A stretch of DNA of 57,733 nt, from assembly GCF_000429965.1 (NCBI RefSeq), contig NZ_AUCW01000027.1, positions 1 to 57,733 on the forward strand, in the 5' to 3' direction. Shown here in pieces: positions 39,812-47,939 of this stretch. The translations under genes and the position numbers were made by a program. The notes below the pieces were generated by a model. That model was not told the origin of the DNA and made no database searches. It was given only the letters and a program-made list of their open reading frames with translations. Position 1 is the stretch's first letter. Each line of letters opens with the position of its first letter. Source of the DNA: Desulfogranum mediterraneum DSM 13871. Lineage in GTDB: Bacteria > Desulfobacterota > Desulfobulbia > Desulfobulbales > Desulfobulbaceae.

Positions 39812-41080
39812 TTAAGAAGAGGGTTGTCGCCGCAGGGCACGCAGCACATCCCGGGAAGGCTTACCCTCCACTGCCAGGCCGGCCTGCTGCTGGAAGGCCC
39901 GGATGGCCCTGCGGCTAGCGGAGCCGATGGCCCCATCTATGACCCCCTGATAGAACCCCCTCTTCTTGAGCAGCTGTTGAAGCTCATACTTTTCCGTCAT
40001 GGTCAGGGACCAGGGCGGACGGGGCCAGGGCTGGACCAGGGGCGGGTAGCCGGCGATCCGATCGGCGAGCATGCCCACGGCCAGGGCATAGAAGTCGGAG
40101 TTGTTGTAGCGCTTGATCACAAAAAAGTTCTTCAGCATCAGAAAGGCAGGGCCCTTGGGACCGGCCGGCAGTTTCAGCACCGCCCGATCCTGGGGCCTGG
40201 GAAAGGCCTGGTCCTGGGGACGGCGAAAACCGAGCTCTTCCCACTGGGCCAGGGTCTTGGTGGTGCCCACCAGACCGGTCTGGTCACCGGGCGGCGCCAC
40301 CGCCTCATAGCCCCAGGTCTTGCCGGACTGCCAGTTGTTTTTGGCCAGCAGGTTGGCGGCCGTGGCCAGGGCATCGGGGATGGAGTTCCAGATATCCCGT
40401 CGGCCGTCTCCGTCCAGGTCCACCCCATAGGCCAGATAGGAGCTGGGGATGAACTGGGTATGGCCCATGGCGCCGGCCCAGGAGCCCAGCATCTCAGCTG
40501 CGCTGATATCACCGGCCTGGAGTATCTGAAGCGCGGCAAGCAGTTGGCTGCGTCCGAACTTTTGCCGGCGGGGATCGGCATAGGCCAGGGTGGCCAGGGC
40601 ACGGGGTACGGCGTGCAGACGCTTGGTCCTGGTGAGGATCGCGCCATAGTTGCTCTCCATGGACCAGATGGCCAGCAGTACCGAGGGGCGCACCCCGAAA
40701 CGGGCCTTGATCGCCGCCAGGGTACGGGCATGGCGGTTACCCAGCTGTTGTCCCTGTTGGATGGCCAGGGGAGTGACCCGGGCATCGAGATAATCCCAGA
40801 TCTTGGTGGTAAACTCCGGCTGATAGCGGGCCTTTTCCAGGACCCGCGTATCAGGCTCCCTGACCCCGGCAAAGGCCTGGCTATAGACCGCGGCGCTGAC
40901 GCCCTGCTCCGCGGCAAGGGGATAGAATTCGGTGAGCCACTGCCTGAAGGTACCGCCGGCCGCCTCGGGTGCGTCTTTGGCGGCAGCCCAGGCAGAGATG
41001 GCGCCCAGGGAAAGCAGCAGCGCAAGCAGCAGTCCCCGGGAGAACAGGAGGTGGATACCGCGACGGTGAGACAACAACAT
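39812..41080 (-). CDS. mltB: MltB family lytic murein transglycosylase with peptidoglycan-binding domain
   Basis: 422 residues from the ATG at 41080 (AAGGAG upstream). Signal peptide (GLLLALLLSLGAISAWA) without a lipobox, so periplasmic rather than lipid-anchored. Catalytic Glu142 in IWSMESNYG; further family blocks SWAGAMGHTQFIPSSYLAYG, DLDGDGRRDIWNSIPDALAT, ANLLAKNNWQSGKTWGYEA. C-terminal PG_binding_1 domain (LQQLLKKRGFYQGVIDGAIG). It cleaves glycan strands to 1,6-anhydro muropeptides. This soluble, PG-binding version is the common form in Desulfobacterota. A termini-only copy of the palindromic element sits 29 bp upstream. Confidence 0.93.
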   Translation of the reverse strand: MLLSHRRGIHLLFSRGLLLALLLSLGAISAWAAAKDAPEAAGGTFRQWLTEFYPLAAEQGVSAAVYSQAFAGVREPDTRVLEKARYQPEFTTKIWDYLDARVTPLAIQQGQQLGNRHARTLAAIKARFGVRPSVLLAIWSMESNYGAILTRTKRLHAVPRALATLAYADPRRQKFGRSQLLAALQILQAGDISAAEMLGSWAGAMGHTQFIPSSYLAYGVDLDGDGRRDIWNSIPDALATAANLLAKNNWQSGKTWGYEAVAPPGDQTGLVGTTKTLAQWEELGFRRPQDQAFPRPQDRAVLKLPAGPKGPAFLMLKNFFVIKRYNNSDFYALAVGMLADRIAGYPPLVQPWPRPPWSLTMTEKYELQQLLKKRGFYQGVIDGAIGSASRRAIRAFQQQAGLAVEGKPSRDVLRALRRQPSS

Positions 41081-41108
41081 AAAGACGCTCCTTTTCAGGC
41101 GAGGATAA

Positions 41109-41143
41109 AGGGTAGTCAAAAAAATTGTTTTTCCAACGTACCC
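41109..41143. repeat. Termini-only palindromic element upstream of mltB
   Basis: GGGTAGTCAAAAAAATTG joined directly to TTTTTCCAACGTACCC. Both inverted ends of the 140-bp element are kept and the interior is absent, as at 26907. The rest of the 41081-41397 gap has the promoter below and a T10-plus run at 41294-41305, but no gene or riboswitch I can recognise. Confidence 0.55.
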
Positions 41144-41321
41144 TGAGGAGGGTGATCGATGGTTCTAGCCAAAGAGAGGCAGCAGCTACCATACCCCAGA
41201 GCGCCGCACCAGGCAATGGCCCCGGAGGCTTCGGGATTTCCGGGCCGAGGCGAGCCCCCGGATCATTCCCTGGCCGCGCTTTCCGGGCTGTTCCTTTTTT
41301 TTTTTACCCCCCAGAGGATGG

Positions 41322-41350
41322 TTGCTGTTTTCCGGCAGACGTCCTATAGT
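41322..41350 (+). promoter_or_regulatory. Sigma70-type promoter of the homocysteine cluster
   Basis: TTGCTG (41322-41327), 17-nt spacer, TATAGT (41345-41350). It gives a leader of about 40 nt before the ATG at 41398. Confidence 0.55.
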
Positions 41351-41397
41351 GGGACCTTCAATTTTTGAGTCAGGTATCATTGCGGAGCACTCCCATC

Positions 41398-42591
41398 ATG
41401 ACAAAAACATATGCAGAAATAAACGAAAAAATCGCAGCAGGCAAGGCCGTTGTCCTCACTGCGGAAGAGGTGATCGACTACGTTGACCGACACGGCCTGG
41501 ACAAGGCTGCCCAAGAGGTCGATGTGGTCACCACCGCCACCTTTGGTCCGATGTGCTCTTCGGGCTGTTTTCTCAACTTTGGCCACAGTACGCCAAAGAT
41601 GCGGATCTCCGAGGCCTGGATCGCCGACGTCCCGGCCTACTGCGGCATTGCCGCGGTCGACGTCTACCTGGGCGCCACGGAGCTCAGGCAGAACGATCCG
41701 GCCAACATGTATTTCCCCGGCGAATTCCGCTACGGCGGCGGCCACGTGATCGAAGATCTGGTGGCCGGCAAGAAGCTGCAGCTCTTCGGTCTCTCCTACG
41801 GCACCGACGACTATCCCCGGCGGGAGATCAGGACCATGTTCGACATCAATGACCTGAACCAGGCCATCATGACCAACCCCCGCAACTGCTATCAAAACTA
41901 TAACGTGGCCGTCAACTGCTCGGACAAGACCATCCACACCTACCTGGGCATCCTCAAGCCCAGGATGCGCAACATGACCTACTGTTCCGCCGGTCAGCTG
42001 GCGCCCCTGCTCAACGATCCCACCTACCAGACCATCGGAGTGGGCACCTCGGTCTGGTTGGCCGGGGCCCGGGGCATTGTCTATGCCCAGGGGACCCAGC
42101 ACTGCTCGGAGGTGGAACGGGGAGCCAACGAGGTCCCGGTGGAGGGTGCCGGCACCCTGGGCCTGAGTGGCGACATGAAGCAGATGCTCCCCGAGTTTGT
42201 CCGCGGCGCCAGTTTCAAGGGCTATGGCTGTACCCTGGCCCTGGGAGTGGGGATCCCCATTCCGATCCTCAATCCGGAGATCCTCAAGCGCACCACGGTG
42301 CGTGATCGCGATATCTCTGCCTGCGTGATTGACTATGCAAGCGATTACCCCCAGAAGACCGGCAAGGTCCTGGCCAGGTTCAACTATGAGCAGCTGCGCT
42401 CGGGTCAGGTCGAACTGGATGGACGCAAGGTGGCGGTTTCCTCCATCTCCTCCTATCACAAGGCCTTGAAGATCTGTAATCTGCTCAAGGCCGAGATAGA
42501 AGACGGCAGCTTTTTGCTCTCCGAACCCAGCCAGCGCCTCCCCCTGCACCAGGGTATGAACAGCTTAGAGATTACAGGACCGAACAAATGA
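41398..42591 (+). CDS. DUF39 homocysteine biosynthesis protein (COG1900)
   Basis: 397 residues from ATG at 41398. DUF39/COG1900 proteins, with a NIL-ferredoxin partner, form homocysteine from aspartate semialdehyde and sulfide in methanogens and many anaerobes. N-terminal Cys53 and Cys57 in GPMCSSGCFLNFGH correspond to the persulfide-carrying region. Further conserved blocks: GGGHVIEDLVAGK, NPRNCYQNYNVAVN, YCSAGQLAPLLNDP, GVGTSVWLAGARG, GYGCTLALGVGIPIPIL. At GTDDYPRR (residues 135-142) relatives, as I remember them, read GTDCYP, so the second functional Cys may be replaced by Asp; a Cys occurs 20 residues later. First gene of a three-gene unit; ATGA overlap with the ferredoxin gene. Confidence 0.88.
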   Translation: MTKTYAEINEKIAAGKAVVLTAEEVIDYVDRHGLDKAAQEVDVVTTATFGPMCSSGCFLNFGHSTPKMRISEAWIADVPAYCGIAAVDVYLGATELRQNDPANMYFPGEFRYGGGHVIEDLVAGKKLQLFGLSYGTDDYPRREIRTMFDINDLNQAIMTNPRNCYQNYNVAVNCSDKTIHTYLGILKPRMRNMTYCSAGQLAPLLNDPTYQTIGVGTSVWLAGARGIVYAQGTQHCSEVERGANEVPVEGAGTLGLSGDMKQMLPEFVRGASFKGYGCTLALGVGIPIPILNPEILKRTTVRDRDISACVIDYASDYPQKTGKVLARFNYEQLRSGQVELDGRKVAVSSISSYHKALKICNLLKAEIEDGSFLLSEPSQRLPLHQGMNSLEITGPNK

Positions 42592-42998
42592 TCACCAAAA
42601 AAGTATACCTCTACTTCCCCAAGAGTGAGACCGAAAAACCCATTGTCTGTGAGCTGATCAGAAACTTTGATCTGACCATCAATATCTTCCGGGCCAAGGT
42701 CACCCCCGAGGAGGAGGGCTACCTCTCCCTGGAGATCACCGGTACCGAAGAACACCTGGAGCAGGCCTACGAGTTCCTCAAGGGCTTTGATGTGGTCATC
42801 CACGCAGGCAGCAAGGCGGTCCACTGGGACAGCGAGCGCTGCACCCACTGCGGCAACTGCCTGACCCACTGTCCCACCGGGGCGCTCCACTTGGCCGACC
42901 AGGCCACCCGGACGGTCGCCTTTACCGAGGAGAAATGCATCGAGTGCCTCTCCTGTATCACCAACTGCCCCTTTGGGGTCTGCACCTCCGCCTTTTAA
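42588..42998 (+). CDS. NIL-domain 2[4Fe-4S] ferredoxin for homocysteine synthesis
   Basis: 136 residues. N-terminal NIL domain (about 1-74; KKVYLYFPKSETEKPIVCEL) followed by a bacterial-type ferredoxin with two complete cluster motifs: Cys85, 88, 91, 95 (CTHCGNCLTHCP) and Cys117, 120, 123, 127 (CIECLSCITNCP). This matches the MA1822-type partner that supplies electrons to the DUF39 protein when sulfide is inserted into aspartate semialdehyde. Overlaps the DUF39 gene by 4 bp. The oxygen-sensitive clusters support an anaerobic lifestyle. Confidence 0.92.
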   Translation: MITKKVYLYFPKSETEKPIVCELIRNFDLTINIFRAKVTPEEEGYLSLEITGTEEHLEQAYEFLKGFDVVIHAGSKAVHWDSERCTHCGNCLTHCPTGALHLADQATRTVAFTEEKCIECLSCITNCPFGVCTSAF

Positions 42999-43006
42999 GG
43001 AGGCCC

Positions 43007-43035
43007 GGCACCAGCCGCTCTCTGCAGCTGGTGCC
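43007..43035 (+). promoter_or_regulatory. Intercistronic hairpin between the ferredoxin and UPF0280 genes
   Basis: Perfect 9-bp stem GGCACCAGC / GCTGGTGCC with an 11-nt loop, beginning 8 nt after the ferredoxin stop and ending 26 nt before the next ATG. Without a T-run it more likely tunes expression or mRNA stability than terminates. Confidence 0.45.
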
Positions 43036-43061
43036 GCAGGTCCGCCGCCGGCGAGCTCCCC

Positions 43062-43811
43062 ATGCGCACACCCCGCACCTTTCGCAGCTTTTCCTGGAAA
43101 GACACCAACCTGCGGATCAGCAGTGATCAGTTTGAACTGATCACTGCCACCATCATGGCCCAGCGCCGGGAACTGGAGGCCTACATCAGGCAGCAGCCGG
43201 CCTTTCAGTCCGCCCTCAGCCCCATCCCCCTGCTGGAGCAGGCCCCTGCCATTGCCCGGCGAATGGGCCGCGCTGCCGAGCTGACCGGGCTGGGCCCCAT
43301 GGCCTCGGTGGCCGGTACCCTGGCCCAGCTCGGAGTCGAGGCGGCCATGGCGGCCGGCTGCGGGGAGGCCATCGTCGAGAACGGAGGCGATATCGCCCTC
43401 TTTTCCCGGGAAGCGATCACCATCGGCATCTACCCAGGCAGCGTTCTGGCCGGCGGGCTGGCCTTTGCCCTGCGCCCCGAAGAACTCCCCCTGGCCATCT
43501 GTTCCTCCTCCTCCACCATGGGCCACTCCCTCAGCCTGGGCGACTGCGACCTGGCCACGGTTACGGCCAGGGAGGCGGCCCTGGCCGACTCGGTGGCCAC
43601 CCTGGTGGCCAACTCCATCAGTGCGGCCAAGGACCTGGAAAGCGTGCTCAACCGGGCCGGAGCCATTGCCGGGGTCCAGGGCATCCTGGCGGTCAAGAGC
43701 GGCAAGATCGGCATCTGGGGCAGCCTGCCCCGACTGGTCCGCAGCAGCGACCCGGCCCTGGTCGCCAAGATCACCCGTGATCGACGCTCCGACTTCAGCG
43801 GCCAGCCTTAA
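43062..43811 (+). CDS. UPF0280 family protein (COG2122)
   Basis: 249 residues. Family blocks visible: WKDTNLRISSD, RRELEAYIRQQPAFQSALSP, APAIARRMGRAAELTGLGPM, ASVAGTLAQLGVEAAMAAG, IVENGGDIALFS, CSSSSTMGHSLSLGDCDLAT and ALADSVATLVANSI. UPF0280/COG2122 is ApbE-like in fold and has been linked genetically to sulfide assimilation into homocysteine in Methanosarcina. Its place directly behind the DUF39/NIL-ferredoxin pair supports the same role here. Its stop overlaps the convergent ilvA stop by 4 bp. Confidence 0.9.
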   Translation: MRTPRTFRSFSWKDTNLRISSDQFELITATIMAQRRELEAYIRQQPAFQSALSPIPLLEQAPAIARRMGRAAELTGLGPMASVAGTLAQLGVEAAMAAGCGEAIVENGGDIALFSREAITIGIYPGSVLAGGLAFALRPEELPLAICSSSSTMGHSLSLGDCDLATVTAREAALADSVATLVANSISAAKDLESVLNRAGAIAGVQGILAVKSGKIGIWGSLPRLVRSSDPALVAKITRDRRSDFSGQP

Positions 43812-45316
43812 AGAAAGAGGCGGTAGGCCGGGTTAGCGGTCTCCTCCTGATAGCGGTAGCCCAGTCGATCCAGACGACCTTCCAACTCCCCCTCACCCCG
43901 ACCGCCACCCTCCAGGCCGATCAGTACCCGGCCGAAATCCCCCCCCTGCATCCGGTAATGAAACAGGGAGATGTTGCGTTCCCCGCCGACCCCATCGAGA
44001 AAACGGACCAGGGCTCCCGGGGTCTCGGGGAACCAGAAGCGGAAGAGTCGTTCCCCCCCCACCTCGGTGGAGCGGCCCCCGACCATGTAGCGGATATGGT
44101 TCTTGGCCAGATCGTTGTCGGTGAGATCCAGGTTATGGTAGCCGGCTGCGTTCAGTCGACGGCCAAACTCGGCCCGCTCCGCTGCGTGGCTGATGGAGAT
44201 CCCCACAAAGATATAGGCCTGCTCCCTGGAGGAGAGACGGTAATTGAACTCGGTGATGTTGCGGTCTCCCACCAGGTCATGGCAAAAGCGCTTGAGGCTG
44301 CCCCTGGTTTCGGGGATGGTCACCGCAAACAGGGCCTCCTGCTGCTCCCCGATCAGGGTGCGTTCGGCCACATAGCGAAGCCGCTCAAAGTTCATGTTGG
44401 CCCCGGAGTTGATGGCGATCAGGGTCTGGTCGCTGCAGCCGGACTCGCGGATATACTTGAGCAGGCCGGTCATGCCCAGGGCTCCGGCCGGCTCGACGAT
44501 GGAGCGGGTGGCCTGGTAGATGGCCTTGATCCCGCTGCAGAGCTCATCGGTGCTCACCCGGATGATATCATCCACGTAGCGGCGGCAGAGTGTAAAGGTC
44601 AGCCTGCCCACCTGCTTGACCGCCACCCCGTCGGCAAAGACCCCCACCTCAGGGAGGAGCAGCCGTTTGCCCGCCTCCAGGGAACGGGCCATGGCATCGC
44701 TGTCTCTGGGCTCCACCCCGATGATCCGGACCTCGGGCCGCAGCTCCTTGATATAGGCCGCGACCCCGGCGATGAGGCCGCCGCCGCCCACCGGGATGAA
44801 GACCGCGTCCAGGGGCCCCGGATTCTGGCGGAGCAGCTCATCTCCGATGGTCCCCTGGCCGGCGATGACCAGCTCATCGTCAAAGGGATGGATAAAGACC
44901 ATGCCGCTCTCCCGGGTGAGCCGGGCAGCCTTTTCGGCGGCCTCGGAAAAGTTGTTGCCATGGAGGGTGACCTCGCCGCCATAGCGTTTGACCGCCTTGA
45001 TCTTGATCAGGGGGGTGGTCACCGGCATCACCACCACGGCCCGGATGCCCAGCTGGTTGGCGGCAAAGACCACCCCCTGGGCATGGTTGCCGGCCGAGGC
45101 CGTGATCACCCCCTTGCGCCGCTCGGCCAGGGAAAGCTGGGAGATCCGGTTGTAGGCCCCCCTGAGCTTGAAGGAGAAGACCGGTTGCTGATCCTCCCGC
45201 TTGAGCAGGATACGGTTGCCCAGCTGCTGGGACAGGGCCTCGGCCTCATCCAGGGAGGTCTCGATGGCGGCCTCGTAGACCCTGGAGGTCAGGATTTGTT
45301 TCATTATTTTTTTCAC
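43808..45316 (-). CDS. ilvA: Threonine ammonia-lyase, biosynthetic form
   Basis: 502 residues from a GTG at 45316 that has GGAG 11 nt upstream; an ATG four codons later (45304) is the alternative. PLP-dependent lyase: Schiff-base Lys50 in PVFSFKLRGAYN, ASAGNHAQGVVFAA, glycine-rich phosphate loop PVGGGGLIAGVAAYI, and NSGANMNFERLRY. The C-terminal third holds two ACT-like regulatory domains (ETRGSLKRFCHDLVGDRNIT; ETPGALVRFLDGVGGERNIS), the arrangement of isoleucine-inhibited enzymes. Makes 2-oxobutanoate from threonine for isoleucine. Threonine and homocysteine share the aspartate semialdehyde precursor, so its neighbourhood with the homocysteine cluster is metabolically sensible. Confidence 0.95.
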   Translation of the reverse strand: MKKIMKQILTSRVYEAAIETSLDEAEALSQQLGNRILLKREDQQPVFSFKLRGAYNRISQLSLAERRKGVITASAGNHAQGVVFAANQLGIRAVVVMPVTTPLIKIKAVKRYGGEVTLHGNNFSEAAEKAARLTRESGMVFIHPFDDELVIAGQGTIGDELLRQNPGPLDAVFIPVGGGGLIAGVAAYIKELRPEVRIIGVEPRDSDAMARSLEAGKRLLLPEVGVFADGVAVKQVGRLTFTLCRRYVDDIIRVSTDELCSGIKAIYQATRSIVEPAGALGMTGLLKYIRESGCSDQTLIAINSGANMNFERLRYVAERTLIGEQQEALFAVTIPETRGSLKRFCHDLVGDRNITEFNYRLSSREQAYIFVGISISHAAERAEFGRRLNAAGYHNLDLTDNDLAKNHIRYMVGGRSTEVGGERLFRFWFPETPGALVRFLDGVGGERNISLFHYRMQGGDFGRVLIGLEGGGRGEGELEGRLDRLGYRYQEETANPAYRLFL

Positions 45317-45501
45317 GAGCGGATGATCTCCAATTGTCTATACCCCTGATTCGTGGTTCTATATGAGAAAAGAGCAGGATTGGCGGCAGCCAGCCGAGCT
45401 GATGCGGCTCCAGGCAGCCACAACCTACCAGGGATCAGGCAGAGATACCACGGCCAATATCCCTCACCTTCTCAATTGCCTCAACCATTCGGGGGAAGCG
45501 T

Positions 45502-46353
45502 ATGGACCAGAGCTTGATCGATGCTGTACAGAAATTCGGCCACCAGGGAAAGATCACGGTAATGACCGGGGCAGGCATCTCCGCGGAGAGCGGCATCCCC
45601 ACCTTTCGCGGCCCAGAGGGGTACTGGACCTTTGGTGCCAGGGAGTACCATCCCCAGGAGATGGCCACCTACAGCATGTTCTGCCGTTACCCCGAGGAGG
45701 TCTGGCGCTGGTACCTCTACCGCATGGGGGTCTGTCTCCAGGCAGAGCCCAACCCCGGCCACCTGGCCCTGGTGGACATGGAGGCCGCCCTGGGCGATCG
45801 CTTTACCCTGATCACCCAAAACGTGGACGGCCTCCACCTGCGCGCAGGCAACAGCCCGGAAAAGACCATGCAGATCCACGGCAACGCCATGTACATGCGT
45901 TGTTCCCGGGAGTGCAGCCCCCGGGTCTACCCCATCCCGCCTGAGGTGCCGGGCAAGGCCAAGGAGGAGCCCTTCAACGAGAACGACCGTCAGCACCTGC
46001 GCTGCCCCCACTGCGATGCCATGAGCAGACCCCACATCCTCCTCTTTGACGAGTCCTACAACGAGCATCATTACCACTTCAACTCGGCCCTTGAGGCAGC
46101 CCAACAGACCGACCTGCTGATCATCGTCGGCACCTCGGGAGCCACCAACCTGCCCAACCAGGTGGCCATGATGGTCTTTCAGCAGGGCGGGACCATCATC
46201 GATGTCAACATCGAGGAAAACACCTTCTCCGACCTGGCCCTGCGCAGCGGCCGGGGTTTTTTCCTCCAGGAGTACAGCGGCATTGCCCTGCCCGCCCTGC
46301 TGGAGGTCCTGACCGGTGACGGGGACGGAACCATGCCCCGACAGGACGGTTGA
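45502..46353 (+). CDS. Sir2-type NAD-dependent protein deacylase
   Basis: 283 residues, ribosome site GGGGGAA. Sirtuin marks: GAGIS (24-28) with FRGPEGYW, TQNVDGLH (105-112), catalytic His126 in MQIHGN, zinc Cys134 and Cys138 (RCSREC) with Cys168 and Cys171 (RCPHC), and VGTSGATNLPNQVA in place of the usual GTSxxVxP. The insert between the zinc pairs (SPRVYPIPPEVPGKAKEEPF) is longer than in CobB. It would remove acyl groups from lysines using NAD. Stands alone on the plus strand; convergent with an MFS gene 24 bp away. The 45317-45501 gap holds no gene I can support. Confidence 0.92.
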   Translation: MDQSLIDAVQKFGHQGKITVMTGAGISAESGIPTFRGPEGYWTFGAREYHPQEMATYSMFCRYPEEVWRWYLYRMGVCLQAEPNPGHLALVDMEAALGDRFTLITQNVDGLHLRAGNSPEKTMQIHGNAMYMRCSRECSPRVYPIPPEVPGKAKEEPFNENDRQHLRCPHCDAMSRPHILLFDESYNEHHYHFNSALEAAQQTDLLIIVGTSGATNLPNQVAMMVFQQGGTIIDVNIEENTFSDLALRSGRGFFLQEYSGIALPALLEVLTGDGDGTMPRQDG

Positions 46354-46377
46354 ACCGCCCCTGCCACATCAACGCTG

Positions 46378-47559
46378 TTATCCCGGCAGCGGGTATTGCC
46401 TCAGGACCCGGCTGAGCCCAAGATTCAGGGCCAGCAGCGCCAGGATGGTCAGCCAGAGGGTGGTATAGCCGCCTAGGGTGATCAGCCAGGAGCCGCCATA
46501 GACGCCGGCAAAGGAACCGATGTGCATCACCTGCAGCATCATGTTGGCGTTATACCCTCGATATTGGGGTGGGGTGTGGAGGTACATCAGGGCGTTCAAG
46601 GGCGGCACCCAGAGCCCCATGCCCAGACCAAACAACAGGGCGCTGGCAAAGAGGCCGGCACCGCTCACCCCCAGGGCCAGGCAAGCGAATCCCAGGGAGG
46701 TGATCACCACGGCCAGCTGAATCAGGGCCTCCTTGGCAAAACGGTCGAAGATGCTGCTCCCAAAGAAACGGAGCAGGACCATGATGCTCATCTGGATGGT
46801 GAAGAAGTAGCCGGAACCCTGGGTAGCTTGAGCTGCGGCATAGCCCTTGAGGAGATAGAACAGGGAGGAAAAGAGAAAAAAGTAACTGCTGTTCAGCCAT
46901 AGGATGAGGTACACTGGCCGGTGGCGGAGGTTACGCCGGGGGGAAACGGGCTCCCCCTCTGTGTCCGGCTCAGCCGCCGGGGAAGGATGGGACCGACTCC
47001 ACCACCGCCTCCCCAGGGCCGCCAGACCGGCGGCAGGCAGCAGCAGGACGCCGCTCAGGGCGTAGAGGAGTGCCGGCTGGGGGAACCAGCCCCGGGTAGC
47101 TTCGCTGATAGCCGGCATCAGCGCATAGGGCAGCAGCATGGCGACCGAGTAGAGGCTGAAGGCCAGGCCGCTCCTCTTGGCTGGAATCAGGGTAACCATG
47201 ATGGCCATGCAGGAGGCCATCACCAGAAAGGAGCCGATCCCGCCGAGAATCCTGATCAGGGCCAGGGTCACCAGGGAGTCGGCAGAGAGATAGGCCAGCA
47301 TTGAGCAACTGGTCAGCACCAGCCCCAGGGGCATCAGAACGCTCCCTCTATCCGCGGTGATATAGCGACTCCCCCCGGCATACATGCAGATCGAGGTCAG
47401 GGGAAAGAGCCCGATCAACAACCCTGCCTCCCTGGGAGAAAACCGGAGACTCTGCAGATACCAGTGGAGGTCGGATAAAACCGCGCTGGTACAGACCAGG
47501 ACAAAGGTTATGCTACACAGTCCCAAAAACGGAAGAGCTGTGGCGTGTTCACGGCTCAT
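46378..47559 (-). CDS. MFS transporter
   Basis: 393 residues from the ATG at 47559, 5 nt after GAGGG. Twelve predicted membrane segments in two halves joined by a cytoplasmic loop of about 40 residues (RRWWSRSHPSPAAEPDTEGE). Typical MFS marks in the first half: SPREAGLLIGLFPLTS and a helix-4/5 region RILGGIGSFLVMASCMAIMV followed by IPAKRSGLAFSLYS. Substrate cannot be assigned. Divergent region to the TetR gene contains a full palindromic element. Confidence 0.85.
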   Translation of the reverse strand: MSREHATALPFLGLCSITFVLVCTSAVLSDLHWYLQSLRFSPREAGLLIGLFPLTSICMYAGGSRYITADRGSVLMPLGLVLTSCSMLAYLSADSLVTLALIRILGGIGSFLVMASCMAIMVTLIPAKRSGLAFSLYSVAMLLPYALMPAISEATRGWFPQPALLYALSGVLLLPAAGLAALGRRWWSRSHPSPAAEPDTEGEPVSPRRNLRHRPVYLILWLNSSYFFLFSSLFYLLKGYAAAQATQGSGYFFTIQMSIMVLLRFFGSSIFDRFAKEALIQLAVVITSLGFACLALGVSGAGLFASALLFGLGMGLWVPPLNALMYLHTPPQYRGYNANMMLQVMHIGSFAGVYGGSWLITLGGYTTLWLTILALLALNLGLSRVLRQYPLPG

Positions 47560-47750
47560 GATTCCCTCATCTCCCTGGTTGATTTCGGCACCCCCCTCTT
47601 GAGGGCGAGGATGCGGCATCCTCGCCCAGGCCGCCCTGCTTCAGAGGAAGAGGGCGGCGAATGCAACAGCCCGACCAGGGCCAAAGAACAGCCATGATAG
47701 CATGGATCGCCCTGACGCTGCCGCCTTTCTGGCAGCTCTACCCAACTCCA

Positions 47751-47891
47751 GGCTACCTTGAACAATGGCTTTTTCTTCCAATCTCAGCGTTGCGATCAAA
47801 ACTTTAGTCTCGGAATATCAGCTATATGCCTCCACTAAAATTTTATCTCGCGCCTTGACCTTGATCGAAAAATCTAATTATTCAAGATACC
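47751..47891 (-). repeat. 140-bp palindromic element, full copy
   Basis: Plus-strand ends GGCTACCTTGAACAAT and TTATTCAAGATACC; interior CTTCCAATCTCAGCGTTGCG, AAAACTTTAGTCTCGGAATA, ATATGCCTCCACTAAAATTT. Compared with the 36691 copy, both arms of the central stem change together (TTTAGT with ACTAAA instead of TTTATCC with GGTAAA). Confidence 0.85.
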
Positions 47892-47939
47892 CTTCATAGC
47901 CGAAACCGGTAGTTTTCTCCCCTTTCCGGTCCTGGTCTA

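Noticed and set aside
41144-41397. Possible SAM-type riboswitch before the homocysteine cluster
   Set aside because: Expected on metabolic grounds, but I see none of the known SAM-riboswitch conserved cores between the promoter and the start codon; the leader is only about 40 nt.
43958-45349. 463-codon plus-strand frame
   Set aside because: Antisense of ilvA, whose full set of catalytic motifs is on the other strand.
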